Positions 1 to 9,341 are shown, counted from the stretch's first letter. The stretch is 64,000 nucleotides of DNA from a virus (IMGVR_UViG_3300012920_000022:62001-126000); one strand, 5' to 3'. Notes: generated from the sequence alone by a model not told the origin. Made by a program: numbers and translations.

Positions 1-418
1 TTGAGTCCACCTTTATACCATCCATACCAATAATAATTGCACTATTGTCTTTTATAGCTATTGGTAAAATAATATCAGATAACTCATTTACGTTAAATGC
101 AGATTTATCTGGTTTAACTAAATCATAATAATTTCCATTTATGTTTATTAATATTTGTTTTTTGTCATTTTGATCATTTATTGATATATAGAACTCTTTG
201 CCTATATCTGGTGTTCCATTTAATTGATATATGTTATGAGTTGCATTTGATGTTTTAGTAGAATCGAATATTGTTTGATTGTTTTGATTTATGAATATTA
301 TAGATCCATCTGATTTCATTAATTTCAGATTACCATCAGTATCATCTATAAATATAATACCATATCCTGAATTGGGTGTATCTATGGATAATGGATTTTT
401 AGCTTTTAAGTTTATCAT
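1..418 (-). CDS. Partial virion or tail-fibre-like protein, C-terminus outside window
   Basis: The minus strand is open from an ATG at 418 to the left edge of the window, so only the N-terminal ~139 codons are visible. The start lies just downstream of the TAG (420-422) of the neighbouring fibre-like gene, which suggests one transcript. The protein begins MINLKAKNPLSIDTPNSGYG and is rich in Asn, Asp, Ile and Ser, with phrases such as GIIFIDDTDGNLKLMKSDGS that resemble phage tail or fibre proteins. No catalytic motif is seen. The virion role is inferred from context and composition. Confidence 0.6.
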   Translation of the reverse strand, partial: MINLKAKNPLSIDTPNSGYGIIFIDDTDGNLKLMKSDGSIIFINQNNQTIFDSTKTSNATHNIYQLNGTPDIGKEFYISINDQNDKKQILININGNYYDLVKPDKSAFNVNELSDIILPIAIKDNSAIIIGMDGIKVDS

Positions 419-419
419 G

Positions 420-1226
420 CTATAGTATTACTAGTTCACCATCTATATTAAATTCACCATCTATTGTTATAGATTGATGAACTATATATTGATAATCTTC
501 ATTTACATTTACAATTAGAGTATCAGGTATATAATTTCTAATACCATCAACTCCATCTGCATCAACCAATTCATATTCAGACCCATTGTATCTTAATAGA
601 TAGTTATTATTAGATAATGGAGTTGGTGGTAGCACTATATCATTTATTAATGATAACGTTATTAATTTAAATAACACATTAGATCCATCAAATGTGAGAA
701 ATGAATCTGCGGTATTTGCTGGTGCAAAGTTTATCTCACCACTATCGTTTCTGGTTATTGCACCATTAAGATTTATGGCATTATTTATATCTACTTCTGA
801 TAGTGAATAAAATGAGTAGTCTCTATCATACCATATATTATCATTAACATCATAAACCAGTATTCTATTATCACCAGACAATGGATAGTTAAAATCATCT
901 ACATCATCCAAATCTTTCAGGTATTGGGCACCTCCTCCACCACTACCGGAGGAATTTATCGGTTTCCACTTTGCCCCATCCCATCCCAATACTTGACCTA
1001 CGGTTGGTGCATCCGCGTTTTCAGTAGACACATCTGAATGTAAATTTATTGAACCTAATCCTTGGTTTATTGAATCCAATATTGCATCAAATGTACATTC
1101 ATATGATTCCAATACAGGTATCAAATTCTTAAAATTTTCATTTATGGTAAGTCTCATCTTGGAATTACTGGAATTGCTACCAATTTCAGATATCTTACCA
1201 TTTATTTTTATTAATGATATTGGCAT
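420..1226 (-). CDS. Tail fibre or other virion protein (268 aa)
   Basis: This protein of 268 residues has a Gly-rich linker (SSGSGGGG, about residues 91-98). Just before it is VGQVLGWDGAKWKP, a phrase type common in phage tail fibres. The C-terminal part is rich in short beta-prone segments (TIDGEFNIDGELVIL at the end). The start at 1226 is preceded on the same strand by TATAAATAAATA (1231-1242), a good T4-late-like box, supporting a late virion gene. It diverges from the LRR/helicase operon. The exact role (fibre, collar or baseplate) cannot be fixed from sequence alone. Confidence 0.65.
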   Translation of the reverse strand: MPISLIKINGKISEIGSNSSNSKMRLTINENFKNLIPVLESYECTFDAILDSINQGLGSINLHSDVSTENADAPTVGQVLGWDGAKWKPINSSGSGGGGAQYLKDLDDVDDFNYPLSGDNRILVYDVNDNIWYDRDYSFYSLSEVDINNAINLNGAITRNDSGEINFAPANTADSFLTFDGSNVLFKLITLSLINDIVLPPTPLSNNNYLLRYNGSEYELVDADGVDGIRNYIPDTLIVNVNEDYQYIVHQSITIDGEFNIDGELVIL

Positions 1227-1230
1227 GTAT

Positions 1231-1242
1231 TATTTATTTATA
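1231..1242 (-). promoter_or_regulatory. T4-late-like promoter box
   Basis: The minus strand reads TATAAATAAATA just upstream of the ATG at 1226. T4 late promoters use TATAAATA. Similar A/T boxes precede several other virion genes here (6716, 14654, 24500, 45071, 54864). In such A/T-rich DNA a chance match is possible. Confidence 0.45.
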
Positions 1243-1261
1243 ACATTAATTCTGTTGTGTT

Positions 1262-1320
1262 ATATGACAATCTGTCATATAATATCCATTGGTACGATTT
1301 TTGTAATATTTTATGTAAAA
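1262..1320 (+). promoter_or_regulatory. Early-type promoter module, copy 1 (palindrome plus sigma-54-like element)
   Basis: The palindrome ATGACA-ATC-TGTCAT (1264-1278) is followed by TTGGTACGATTTTTGTA (1289-1305). The second base pair of interest, GG at 1291-1292, lies 13 positions after the end of the palindrome, as in all other copies. TGG-N10-TTG-type spacing (GG to G at 12 nt) fits the -24/-12 sigma-54 layout, with T replacing the usual C of the GC pair. It precedes the LRR gene at 1334. This copy carries TGGTACG, like the copy at 9579. Confidence 0.75.
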
Positions 1321-1333
1321 AACCATTATCGTA

Positions 1334-2125
1334 ATGAATAACATTATAAAGTTGCTACGCAGTGGCATAGATTGTAATATAAAATTGGCATTTACTTTTG
1401 CATCATCATTGAAGTATAATACTGATGTATCTGTGGAATTAAGAAAATTTCCATTATATTGTTTGGAATATGGTGTGGAAATGGGTTACATGATGGAGTT
1501 AAAAAGTTTATGGTTAGATGAATTAAGTTTAACTGAGTTACCAGAATCAATTGGTAATCTGAAAAAATTAACTAGATTGCATGTTAGTTATAACCACTTA
1601 ACTAAATTACCAGAATCAGTTGGTAATTTGAAAAATTTGGAATGGCTATATGTTAATAATAACCACTTAACTAAATTACCAGAATCAGTTGGTAATTTAG
1701 AATCGCTAACTAGATTGTATATTAATGGTAACCACTTAACTAAATTGCCAGAATCAGTTGGTAATTTGAAAAATTTGGAATGGCTATATGTTGGTTATAA
1801 TGATTTAAACGAATTACCAGAATCAATAGGCAATTTAAAAAATTTGGAATTATTATATGTTAGTCATAACCGATTAACTAAATTGCCAGAATCAGTTGGT
1901 AATTTGAAAAAACTAGTTGAATTGTATGTTAGTCATAACCGATTAACTAAATTGCCAGAATCAGTTGGTAATTTGAAAAAACTAGTTGAATTGTATGTCA
2001 ATGATAACCGATTAACTAAATTGCCAGAATCAGTTGGTAATTTGGAATCATTAATTGAATTATGTTTTAGCTATAACAATATAAATGATTTACCTGATTC
2101 GATAATCAAATTGGTTAGTAGTTAA
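1334..2125 (+). CDS. Leucine-rich-repeat protein (263 aa)
   Basis: The N-terminal ~60 residues match the domain shared by the LRR family of this phage (IIKLLRSGIDCNIKLAF, then LRKFPLYCLEYGVEMGYM). About nine LRR units of 23 residues follow, of the LPESVGNLKNL-x-LYVxxNxLTK type (Shoc2/ROCO-like). The DNA units of 69 nt are nearly identical at 1860-2040, which points to recent tandem duplication or gene conversion. No signal peptide or membrane segment is seen, so a cytoplasmic binding protein is likely. It is the first gene after promoter copy 1 and leads into Zn protein, helicase and winged-helix genes. Function unknown; protein binding is inferred from the LRR fold. Confidence 0.9.
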   Translation: MNNIIKLLRSGIDCNIKLAFTFASSLKYNTDVSVELRKFPLYCLEYGVEMGYMMELKSLWLDELSLTELPESIGNLKKLTRLHVSYNHLTKLPESVGNLKNLEWLYVNNNHLTKLPESVGNLESLTRLYINGNHLTKLPESVGNLKNLEWLYVGYNDLNELPESIGNLKNLELLYVSHNRLTKLPESVGNLKKLVELYVSHNRLTKLPESVGNLKKLVELYVNDNRLTKLPESVGNLESLIELCFSYNNINDLPDSIIKLVSS

Positions 2126-2212
2126 TTCTAGTAGATGATTTATATTTCTATAGCTAAATTAACTAACCACCATAAGTTAAGTATACTATAGAAAATAAAA
2201 AATAGCATAATC

Positions 2213-2482
2213 ATGGGTGTAAAATCTTGCCATAGAAATAATTGTATTAGTATAATGTGTGATACATACATAAGTGATGGTGATGTAGGATATGTGTGTA
2301 CCGATTGTAAACAAGAGTTTAAAGATTACATGAAAAACATTACCAATAAATTTGATAGCTCATTTGGTGAAATATTAGGTGAACTAAAAAAATTTATGGA
2401 AACTCCTGCTGGTACCTATGCTGCTGGAGAACCCATGGATGTTGATCGTTTTTTTGAAAATTTTGAAGACCATGAAAATTAA
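2213..2482 (+). CDS. Small zinc-finger-like protein (89 aa)
   Basis: Residues 6-33 hold a Cys/His set (CHRNNC, then C, then CTDC) that could form a treble-clef or zinc-ribbon site. The C-terminal part is acidic and carries ETPAGTYAAGEP. Its end overlaps the start of the helicase gene by about 11 bp, so the two are probably co-translated. No specific family was recognised. Confidence 0.7.
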   Translation: MGVKSCHRNNCISIMCDTYISDGDVGYVCTDCKQEFKDYMKNITNKFDSSFGEILGELKKFMETPAGTYAAGEPMDVDRFFENFEDHEN

Positions 2483-3761
2483 CAATATGGAGCTATATTT
2501 CAATGATTATTATAAAGACACAATTAATAAAATAGAAAACACTAATATAAACATGGTTATATTGGGTTATGCGGGTTCTGGAAAATCAACCCTGTTAAAC
2601 TATATTGTTAATAGATCAGCAAAATCTTATATTGTAGTTGCTCCCACTGGGGTTGCTGCTGTAAATGTTGATGGGGTCACCATGCACAGCCTATTTAAAT
2701 TCCCATTATCAGTTATATTAGCTAGTGGTGTCAAAGATTTAAAGGGTACTTCATCCGAAGAAGCCCTATTAAATTGTGATACTATAATCATAGATGAAAT
2801 TGGTATGGTAAGAGCAGATCTATTGGATGGTGTTGACATATCACTAAGAAAATTAACTAAAAATGACTCCCCATTTGGTGGTAAACAATTAGTAGCATTT
2901 GGTGATGTTAGTCAACTACCACCAGTTGTAACTGATGAAGAATCTGACATCATGGATATGATGTATAATAGCCCATATTTTTTTGATTCTAATTGTGCTT
3001 GGAATTATAAGTTTTCTTATAAATTGTTAAAACATAATTATAGACAATCCGATGATAAACTCTTTATGGAAATACTTAATAGGATGAGAACAGGTAAAAC
3101 CACTCATGAAGACATTATAACAATTAATGATAATTGTTATAAGTCAGTGGATATTGATGATAAGTTTATACCATATTTATGTTCTACCAACAGGCTTGCT
3201 AATTCTATAAATGATAAAAAATTATCAGAAGTTGACCAGCCTTGCTTTGTATATGAAGCATATATCGAAGGTAATTTCAATCCCAAGAGTTCACCAGCAC
3301 CTGAAATACTCATATTAAAAAAAGGTGCCAAAGTTATGCTACTCAATAATACTAGTAGTTGGTCCAATGGTACAATGGGTGTTATAAGCCATTTAGATTC
3401 AGATACCATATTTGTAGAAACTAATGATGGGGAATATGAAATTGGCAAATCTGAATGGAGTACCAGAAGCTATAGTTATGGTAGTGGTAGAGTATTTACT
3501 AGTATAGAAGGAACTATGAAACAATATCCCATAAAGTTGGCATATGCAAACACCATCCATAAATGTCAGGGTAAACAATTTGATAACATAATTTTGGATT
3601 TATCAAGTAGGTTATTTACACATGGTCATTTGTATGTTGCTCTATCCAGATGCACTACTATGAATGGTGTTTACTTAACTAGACCCATAAAGAAATCTGA
3701 TATAACTGTTGATAAAGTTATCATTAATTTTATGAAGGACGTATATAAAGGTAATATATAA
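2472..3761 (+). CDS. dda: SF1B DNA helicase, Dda/PIF1-RecD2 type
   Basis: Motif I GYAGSGKST is near residue 33, followed by motif Ia VVAPTGVAAVNV and motif II IIDEIGMV. Motif III is FGDVSQLPPV, and the C-terminal motifs are NTIHKCQGKQFDNIILD and HLYVALSRC. This is the full set of SF1B 5'-3' helicases such as T4 Dda (about 440 aa; here about 429). Such helicases load at replication origins and move proteins off DNA. The ATG at 2472 is preferred because the longer frame reads into the preceding gene; 2487 is another possible start. It lies in the operon from promoter copy 1. Confidence 0.92.
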   Translation: MKINNMELYFNDYYKDTINKIENTNINMVILGYAGSGKSTLLNYIVNRSAKSYIVVAPTGVAAVNVDGVTMHSLFKFPLSVILASGVKDLKGTSSEEALLNCDTIIIDEIGMVRADLLDGVDISLRKLTKNDSPFGGKQLVAFGDVSQLPPVVTDEESDIMDMMYNSPYFFDSNCAWNYKFSYKLLKHNYRQSDDKLFMEILNRMRTGKTTHEDIITINDNCYKSVDIDDKFIPYLCSTNRLANSINDKKLSEVDQPCFVYEAYIEGNFNPKSSPAPEILILKKGAKVMLLNNTSSWSNGTMGVISHLDSDTIFVETNDGEYEIGKSEWSTRSYSYGSGRVFTSIEGTMKQYPIKLAYANTIHKCQGKQFDNIILDLSSRLFTHGHLYVALSRCTTMNGVYLTRPIKKSDITVDKVIINFMKDVYKGNI

Positions 3762-3771
3762 AATAAAAAAC

Positions 3772-4209
3772 ATGTCAAAAATCGTAGTCAAAGAAGACAC
3801 TAATGAAGTTATTATAGATGGTGAATCCCATATTGTATCTCCCCTACCGTTTAAGTTGTTGGTGTTTTTTGTCAATAACAATGGTAAAACAATTTCCAGG
3901 AGTACAATTATAGATAACATATGGGATAATGGTGCTGTAACTAATAGATCCGTTGATGTAGCAGTGGGGAAACTACGAAAAATACATGAATCTATCAATG
4001 AATCTATCAAAACTGTTGTTAATAGAGGATATAATTTTTCTAATAACAGTATTACCATATTGAATCAAAAAAACGTTAAATCAAAAAAAATCAGATTCGA
4101 GAAGATTGCTGAATCTGAAAATGGTGATAAATACGCTGTTTATTATTCTGGTGATGTATTTATGGTTATGCCATTATTAGAATATGAAGGGAAGTATGGA
4201 AGTATGTGA
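3772..4209 (+). CDS. Stand-alone OmpR/PhoB-type winged-helix DNA-binding protein
   Basis: Residues 25-95 match the C-terminal effector domain of OmpR/PhoB regulators: PFKLLVFFVNNNGKTISR, IIDNIWDNG, then NRSVDVAVGKLRKI and a TVVNRGYNF wing. There is no receiver domain with a phospho-acceptor Asp; the protein starts directly with the short N-terminal beta region. After the winged helix comes a basic linker and a small C-terminal segment (RFEKIAESENGDKYAVYYSG). It is the last gene of the 1.3-4.2 kb operon. A role in phage or host transcription control is inferred; the target site is unknown. Confidence 0.85.
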   Translation: MSKIVVKEDTNEVIIDGESHIVSPLPFKLLVFFVNNNGKTISRSTIIDNIWDNGAVTNRSVDVAVGKLRKIHESINESIKTVVNRGYNFSNNSITILNQKNVKSKKIRFEKIAESENGDKYAVYYSGDVFMVMPLLEYEGKYGSM

Positions 4210-4242
4210 TTAGTGTGGGTGTGAAATATAATTTGGTATTTG

Positions 4243-4273
4243 ATGTGGCTGTTACTATTGGTGATAGCCACAT
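4243..4273. terminator. Possible bidirectional terminator hairpin between convergent genes
   Basis: ATGTGGCT (4243-4250) pairs with AGCCACAT (4266-4273) around a 15-nt loop. It sits where the plus-strand winged-helix gene and the minus-strand LRR gene converge, and includes the LRR stop codon. The stem is short and has no clear T-run. Confidence 0.4.
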
Positions 4274-4935
4274 TCGTGTTTTATTGTAGAATTTCCTATT
4301 AACATTTTAGGAAAATCCACCGGATTACATGTAACATCTAGTCTTCTGAGTTTTTCTAATTTTATTATAAATTTTGGTAATTCTATAATAAAATTACCAC
4401 TAGCATCTAATTCACATAAATTTTCTAGTTTACCCATTGATTCTGGTAATTCTGTAATAAAATTATCGTTGACATTTAATCCATGGAGATTAGTTAGATC
4501 ACCTATTGATTCTGGTAATATGGTAATATGGTTTTGTGAAACATATAACCATTCCAGATTTTTCAAATTACCAATTGATTCTGGTAATTTATTGATCTTA
4601 TTATCATATAAATTTAATATCTGTAAATTCTTTAGATCGCCAATTGATTCAGGTAATTCAGTTATAGTATTTCCACACACCCTGAAATATTTTAGATTAA
4701 TTAGATCACCTATTGATTCAGGTAAATATGTAATCGTGTTATTCTCTATGAAAATAGATTCAAGATTAATTATGTGATCCATTTCTACACCATATTCCAA
4801 ACAATACATTGGATATTTTCTAAGACTTTTAGCAATAAGACTATCATATGATATTGAGGTAGCCAAAGTAAATGCTAATTTAATGTTAGTTTCATTACCA
4901 CTATTCAATAATCTCAATATATTATCATTTTCCAT
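4255..4935 (-). CDS. Leucine-rich-repeat protein (226 aa)
   Basis: It carries the family N-terminal domain (NILRLLNSGNETNIKLAFTLATS, YCLEYGVEMDHI) and about six 23-residue LRR units of the type LPESIGDLKNLQILNLYDNKI. The C-terminus ends in a short cap with Cys and His (STIKHECGYHQ). It lies 11 bp after the stop of another LRR gene in the same orientation and is probably the last gene of the operon read from promoter copy 2. No export signal is visible. Function unknown. Confidence 0.88.
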   Translation of the reverse strand: MENDNILRLLNSGNETNIKLAFTLATSISYDSLIAKSLRKYPMYCLEYGVEMDHIINLESIFIENNTITYLPESIGDLINLKYFRVCGNTITELPESIGDLKNLQILNLYDNKINKLPESIGNLKNLEWLYVSQNHITILPESIGDLTNLHGLNVNDNFITELPESMGKLENLCELDASGNFIIELPKFIIKLEKLRRLDVTCNPVDFPKMLIGNSTIKHECGYHQ

Positions 4936-4946
4936 GTTTAATGAAT

Positions 4947-6059
4947 TTATCTTGGGGAATTGTTTTTCATATCTAATATATCCAAATTTGGTAATTTATT
5001 AATTGATTCTGGTAATTTAGATAACCGATTTCCATTGAGATATAATCGTTCTAATTTAACCATATTGCCCATCATATCCGGTAGTTTTTCCAATAAATTA
5101 TAACTTAATCTAAATTCTTCCAATTTAATCATGTTATCTATAGAGTTTGGCAGTTTTTCTAACGAATTATTGGTAAAATCTAATGTTTTTAAATTTGTTA
5201 GATTACCAATTGAATCTGGTAATGATATTAACGAATTACACGAAACCCCCAATATTTGTAATCTTTTCAATTTACAAATAGATTTGGGTAATTTAATTAA
5301 TTCGTTATTACCTAGAAATAAATTAATTAAATTACCCAAATCACCTATTGAATCTGGTAATTTACTAATTATGTTATTGTATAATCCCAACCAATATAAA
5401 CTTTTCAATTTGCCAATATATATGGGGATACTTGTCAAATAATTATAATTCAAATTTAATTTTTTTAAATTTGATAATCCACATATTGGTTCTGGGAATT
5501 TACTAATTTCATTTGATTCTAGGTTTAATGTCTTTAACTTCTTTAATTTCTTCAATGATTCCGGTATTTCTGATATGCAATTATCATTGGCAATTATATG
5601 GTTTATGTCATTGAGTTCACATATTGATTCTGGAAATTCCGTGAATTTATTACATCCGATATTTAGTTTTGCTAATTTTGCTAGTTTCTTCAATGATTCT
5701 GGTATTTCTGATATGGAATTATCATTTATGATTAGTATTTTTAGATTACTGAGTTTACATATTGATTCTGGAAATTCCGTGAATTTATTATAACTTATAT
5801 CTAATTTCGTTAAATTCTGTAATTTCTCTATGGATTTTGGTAGTATGATGAGTTTATTTTTTGATAATACCAGACTTTTTAAATTCATCATATAATCCAT
5901 TTCCACATCATATTCCAAACAATATAGTGGAAATTCTCTTAGTTTTTGGGCAACATCATTACCATATGGTAATGATGTTGCCATGATGAATGCTAATTTG
6001 ACATTAGCGATATCATCAGTGTCTAATAATTGTAAAATGTTGTTTATCATTTTTATCAT
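4947..6059 (-). CDS. Leucine-rich-repeat protein (370 aa)
   Basis: The N-terminal family domain (NILQLLDTDDIANVKLAFIMATS, LREFPLYCLEYDVEMDYM) is followed by about twelve LRR units, some with variant consensus (FPESICKLSNLKILIINDN). This makes it one of the longest members here. Start at 6059 or at the internal Met at 6050. A perfect 34-nt palindrome (5949-5982) lies within the N-terminal coding part. Located between the unknown gene at 6082-6633 and another LRR gene in the operon from promoter copy 2. Confidence 0.88.
   Translation of the reverse strand: MIKMINNILQLLDTDDIANVKLAFIMATSLPYGNDVAQKLREFPLYCLEYDVEMDYMMNLKSLVLSKNKLIILPKSIEKLQNLTKLDISYNKFTEFPESICKLSNLKILIINDNSISEIPESLKKLAKLAKLNIGCNKFTEFPESICELNDINHIIANDNCISEIPESLKKLKKLKTLNLESNEISKFPEPICGLSNLKKLNLNYNYLTSIPIYIGKLKSLYWLGLYNNIISKLPDSIGDLGNLINLFLGNNELIKLPKSICKLKRLQILGVSCNSLISLPDSIGNLTNLKTLDFTNNSLEKLPNSIDNMIKLEEFRLSYNLLEKLPDMMGNMVKLERLYLNGNRLSKLPESINKLPNLDILDMKNNSPR
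5949..5982. repeat. Perfect 34-nt palindrome inside LRR gene
   Basis: GGCAACATCATTACCAT is followed directly by its exact reverse complement, with no spacer. It lies within the N-terminal coding part of the 4947-6059 gene. Confidence 0.9.
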
Positions 6060-6081
6060 ATTATTGGTGTGATACCGAAAA

Positions 6082-6633
6082 TTATTGAGATAACAAACGA
6101 TTTACCCAAAAATGGTGATTTAAATTAGCATCTGGTTTCGGAAGTAATTCATGAGCACCTCTTTCGCATATTCTGTCCATTTTCCAATCTGGTATTTGTT
6201 TTCTATTAGCCAAATCATACTCTGCCAATGCTCTATAAGTTTCATGGATGCTTGATAATAACGTGCTATACCAATCATCTTTAATGACAACATCGATGTT
6301 GTCATTACATAATAGTTTGCTAGGTAAACTAACTTTATATGAACTATTATGGTTTATGGTTATTAATGTCCAAATATCATTACCGTATTTGGTTTTATCA
6401 CTTGCTATTACTATTATTAATCCATCAGATTTTCTTTTGACGAAAAAACACATATTTATATTTTGTACACAATTTATGCTGATACCATGATAAGTGTGTG
6501 TGGATCTAATATATCTTTTATCCATCAACTTATTAAATAATGATGGTTTCATGGGTTTGAATATACCCATATTATTTTTGTGTTTTTTGTAATATTTTTT
6601 GCTTCTGCTATAATCTAAAAAATTGCTATACAT
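6082..6633 (-). CDS. Hypothetical protein (183 aa), first gene of an LRR operon
   Basis: Not recognised. The N-terminus is basic (YSRSKKYYKKHKNN), and the middle holds a beta-rich segment (GLIIVIASDKTKYGNDIWTLITI). The C-terminal half has HETYRALAEYDLANRKQIPDWK and ends GAHELLPKPDANLNHHFWVNRLLSQ. It is first after promoter copy 2 and precedes two LRR genes. A perfect 26-nt palindrome lies in its coding sequence (6282-6307). Confidence 0.75.
   Translation of the reverse strand: MYSNFLDYSRSKKYYKKHKNNMGIFKPMKPSLFNKLMDKRYIRSTHTYHGISINCVQNINMCFFVKRKSDGLIIVIASDKTKYGNDIWTLITINHNSSYKVSLPSKLLCNDNIDVVIKDDWYSTLLSSIHETYRALAEYDLANRKQIPDWKMDRICERGAHELLPKPDANLNHHFWVNRLLSQ
6282..6307. repeat. Perfect 26-nt palindrome inside a gene
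   Basis: TAATGACAACATC is followed directly by its reverse complement GATGTTGTCATTA. Within the 6082-6633 gene. Confidence 0.9.
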
Positions 6634-6672
6634 AATTTTTAATTTATATTAATGAAGTGTTTACATAAAATA

Positions 6673-6714
6673 TCACAAAACTATGCCATTGTATTAATAA
6701 TGACAAGGTGTCAT
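6673..6714 (-). promoter_or_regulatory. Early-type promoter module, copy 2
   Basis: The palindrome ATGACA-AGG-TGTCAT (6700-6714) and, on the minus strand, TGGCATAGTTTTGTGA (6688-6673) form the module. The distance from palindrome to GG is 13, as in the other copies. The -12-like part is one base shorter than elsewhere, so this is the most divergent copy. It reads into 6633. The palindrome also lies about 15 bp upstream of the plus-strand virion gene at 6729. Confidence 0.6.
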
Positions 6715-6728
6715 ATAATAAATAAAGA

Positions 6729-9341
6729 ATGAAGATAACAAGTGGATTATTGTTTTTTGATAAGCATGGTAACCCCATATCATTCAATAGTGTGGATGGT
6801 AAATTAATAACTAATCTATATTTACCTAAAACTTCCCAATATATTTGGTATGAAAATACCATATTTATAGCTGAAAAATATATCACCAGTGGTGGTGATA
6901 TATGGTATGGTTATCCAACATCAGTTAATAACAATGATATTGTTGCCACCACTGAAGATCCATTTTTTCTAATAGATCCAGATATATTACTTGATGAATC
7001 ACCCCAATTATCAATAAGCAATACAATTACTTATGAAATGGATGATGGTAGTTCATTGTCATATTCCACTATTAATGGCTGTTATATAAACGATGATGTT
7101 AACAGTAGAATACTTAGAATTGATTACTGTTTTCAAAATATATCTGATGATAATATTATTACTTCCGTAATTAATATATCAGATTCCGATATATTAATAG
7201 AAATAAATTTGTATATAGAGACGGAATTTGAGGATGAAAGATACGTTAATATGTTATCTAATTTTGGTATGGAACTCAATAGTGATTTGGCTTTCATATT
7301 TAGAAATTCTGATGTTAATGAAGATTTACCAGATAATATATTGTTGAACATTAAGCGTAAAGAGTTATTTTTAGAACATAACAATATAAAACCATATAGA
7401 AGTTTATCTAAGGCTTTATTCAATTATCTTAAATTTTTTGGTTACTATGATATTGTAGTCAAATCCATATATGAAAATCTAAATTCCTCCAAACAATATT
7501 ATGTTTTAATGGATCAGGGATATGAAGATATGGATAGGAATATAAAAAATATAAGGTATCCTAATGTTCATACGGGGTTCATATCGCTTTTTTATGATAT
7601 AATTAGAGAATCCGGAGAATATGATGATTTTTCTATACCCATAACAGAAAAAGCGTTCATGTTTAGCGATCAAGAAATATCTGTAAAATTAAATGGATTA
7701 AAGAATTTATTTGATAATCAAAACATATTGGGAGATACCAATATTAGGGACATAACAGGTGAATTGGTTTATTTTAATAGGTATGATTTAAATACCTGGA
7801 GTAATGATACTAATTCCATAGTTATCAATAATGGTGTCACCGCAAAAATACTGATACCTGATAATATAATATACATTCAAGATGTAAGACATTTATTTGA
7901 TAATATTAATTGTCAATTAGACCCTAATATAACTGCCGAAAATAGCCCAAATATTATCATTGGTGAACATAATACCTGCTGGGTGGGTTATTTTGATTAT
8001 TATAATGAAGAATTTCCAATATACGAGAATGAACCAAATGCATTGGTGGGTGCTATATTAGATGTTACCAATGATAGCTTTAATGATACTTGGGATGATA
8101 TATCGACTACATGGGATGATACTGCGTTATCATCAATATTCATAAATTGGAATAATATAGGTCATAGTTATTATTATTGGATTAAATGGACTATTAGTGG
8201 TAATGGTTTCCAGGATACTATTGAAGGTTCCATAGAAAATTATAATTCTGCTAGATTCATATTACCACTAAAGGGAAAATACGATGTGGAATTTATAATT
8301 TATGGGTATAACAATGAACTCATTATAGGTGGGGTTTATCAGCAAATAATTGTTGATTGTTATGAAGCAGAAGTCACATCTATGTTTAGGATATATGATT
8401 ATCCATTAAATATATGGCGTAGTAATTATCTTAGTTGGGATACACTAGAGAATGAATGGTCTAATCCAATATATGATAATGATAAATATATAGCCTCCCA
8501 AATAGATAACCCAATATCAGATTATAATATTTCTAACTATTTACAAATAGACACCAATGATCCACTTGTTGGTATTAATAATTTTTTAGGATGGGATGAT
8601 GTTAATGATATATCTTGGAACGATTGTTTATTTATTACATGGGACATGTTAACCTATCATATAAATAAGTTGCCATCGTTTAAAATTAATAGCGTATCTA
8701 ATGGTAGTAATTTACAGATAGGTGAAAGTGTTTATGTAACATCAGATTATAATATAGAGGAATTTAAAAAATTATCAGATGATTTAAAATTATCAGATGA
8801 TGAGGATTTTTTAAGATATGATTATACTGCAAGACCTATTTCAAGACCTACATACATAGATGTGGTTGGTAGTAATTATGGTGTTGATGCAGCTAAATAC
8901 ATAGGATCTAATAAATTAGAACTATCTGGACAACATTTACCATCATGGGAGGATATGGATGATAACTGGGAGGATATTCCTATACATTGGCAAAATATGG
9001 TGTATTTTGTTAAAACCACGGAGTATGACAATCCATTGAGTTCAGATGGTACTTTCCTAAATTATGATGGGGTTATACTACCACCCATGGTTATGGTTTA
9101 TTTTACACCATATAAATCAAAAATTCCTGGCATAACTTCTTGTTCGTGGAGGTTGATTTTAGATGATAATAATGTTGCATGGATTGATAATATATATTTC
9201 TCTTATTTTTTTGTTGGCGTTGGTAACTATGATGTGGAACTCATTATAGAAGATTCAAATGGTAATATTTCATTCAGCTTGTATAAAAATTTTATAAATA
9301 TAATACCTGCGCATGAGTATTCAAACCCCGAAAACAGATAG
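6729..9341 (+). CDS. Large virion structural protein (870 aa), probably tail or baseplate
   Basis: The protein has no enzymatic motif. It is beta-rich and Asn/Asp-rich like phage tail proteins, with PYRSLSKALFNYLKFFGYYDIV near residue 220. It carries repeated Trp-Asp/Glu-Asp phrases (TWDDISTTWDD, FLGWDDVNDISWNDCLFITWDM, SWEDMDDNWEDIPIHW). The 1550-residue protein at 14685 has similar Trp phrases, suggesting a shared fold. Upstream ATAATAAATAAAG (6716-6727) resembles a T4-late box. A baseplate-wedge or large tail role is inferred; the exact T4 counterpart is unclear. Confidence 0.7.
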   Translation: MKITSGLLFFDKHGNPISFNSVDGKLITNLYLPKTSQYIWYENTIFIAEKYITSGGDIWYGYPTSVNNNDIVATTEDPFFLIDPDILLDESPQLSISNTITYEMDDGSSLSYSTINGCYINDDVNSRILRIDYCFQNISDDNIITSVINISDSDILIEINLYIETEFEDERYVNMLSNFGMELNSDLAFIFRNSDVNEDLPDNILLNIKRKELFLEHNNIKPYRSLSKALFNYLKFFGYYDIVVKSIYENLNSSKQYYVLMDQGYEDMDRNIKNIRYPNVHTGFISLFYDIIRESGEYDDFSIPITEKAFMFSDQEISVKLNGLKNLFDNQNILGDTNIRDITGELVYFNRYDLNTWSNDTNSIVINNGVTAKILIPDNIIYIQDVRHLFDNINCQLDPNITAENSPNIIIGEHNTCWVGYFDYYNEEFPIYENEPNALVGAILDVTNDSFNDTWDDISTTWDDTALSSIFINWNNIGHSYYYWIKWTISGNGFQDTIEGSIENYNSARFILPLKGKYDVEFIIYGYNNELIIGGVYQQIIVDCYEAEVTSMFRIYDYPLNIWRSNYLSWDTLENEWSNPIYDNDKYIASQIDNPISDYNISNYLQIDTNDPLVGINNFLGWDDVNDISWNDCLFITWDMLTYHINKLPSFKINSVSNGSNLQIGESVYVTSDYNIEEFKKLSDDLKLSDDEDFLRYDYTARPISRPTYIDVVGSNYGVDAAKYIGSNKLELSGQHLPSWEDMDDNWEDIPIHWQNMVYFVKTTEYDNPLSSDGTFLNYDGVILPPMVMVYFTPYKSKIPGITSCSWRLILDDNNVAWIDNIYFSYFFVGVGNYDVELIIEDSNGNISFSLYKNFINIIPAHEYSNPENR

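Noticed and set aside
1281-1320. Bacteroidota vegetative promoter (-33 TTTG, -7 TAnnTTTG) in the module
   Set aside because: A -7 match at the right distance from TTTG is not clear, whereas TGGYACG and GG-to-G spacing recur in nearly all copies; not fully excluded.
1560-2100. Direct repeats in the LRR region mistaken for a CRISPR array
   Set aside because: Repeats are 69 nt, in frame, and encode LRR units; there are no short palindromic repeats with unique spacers.
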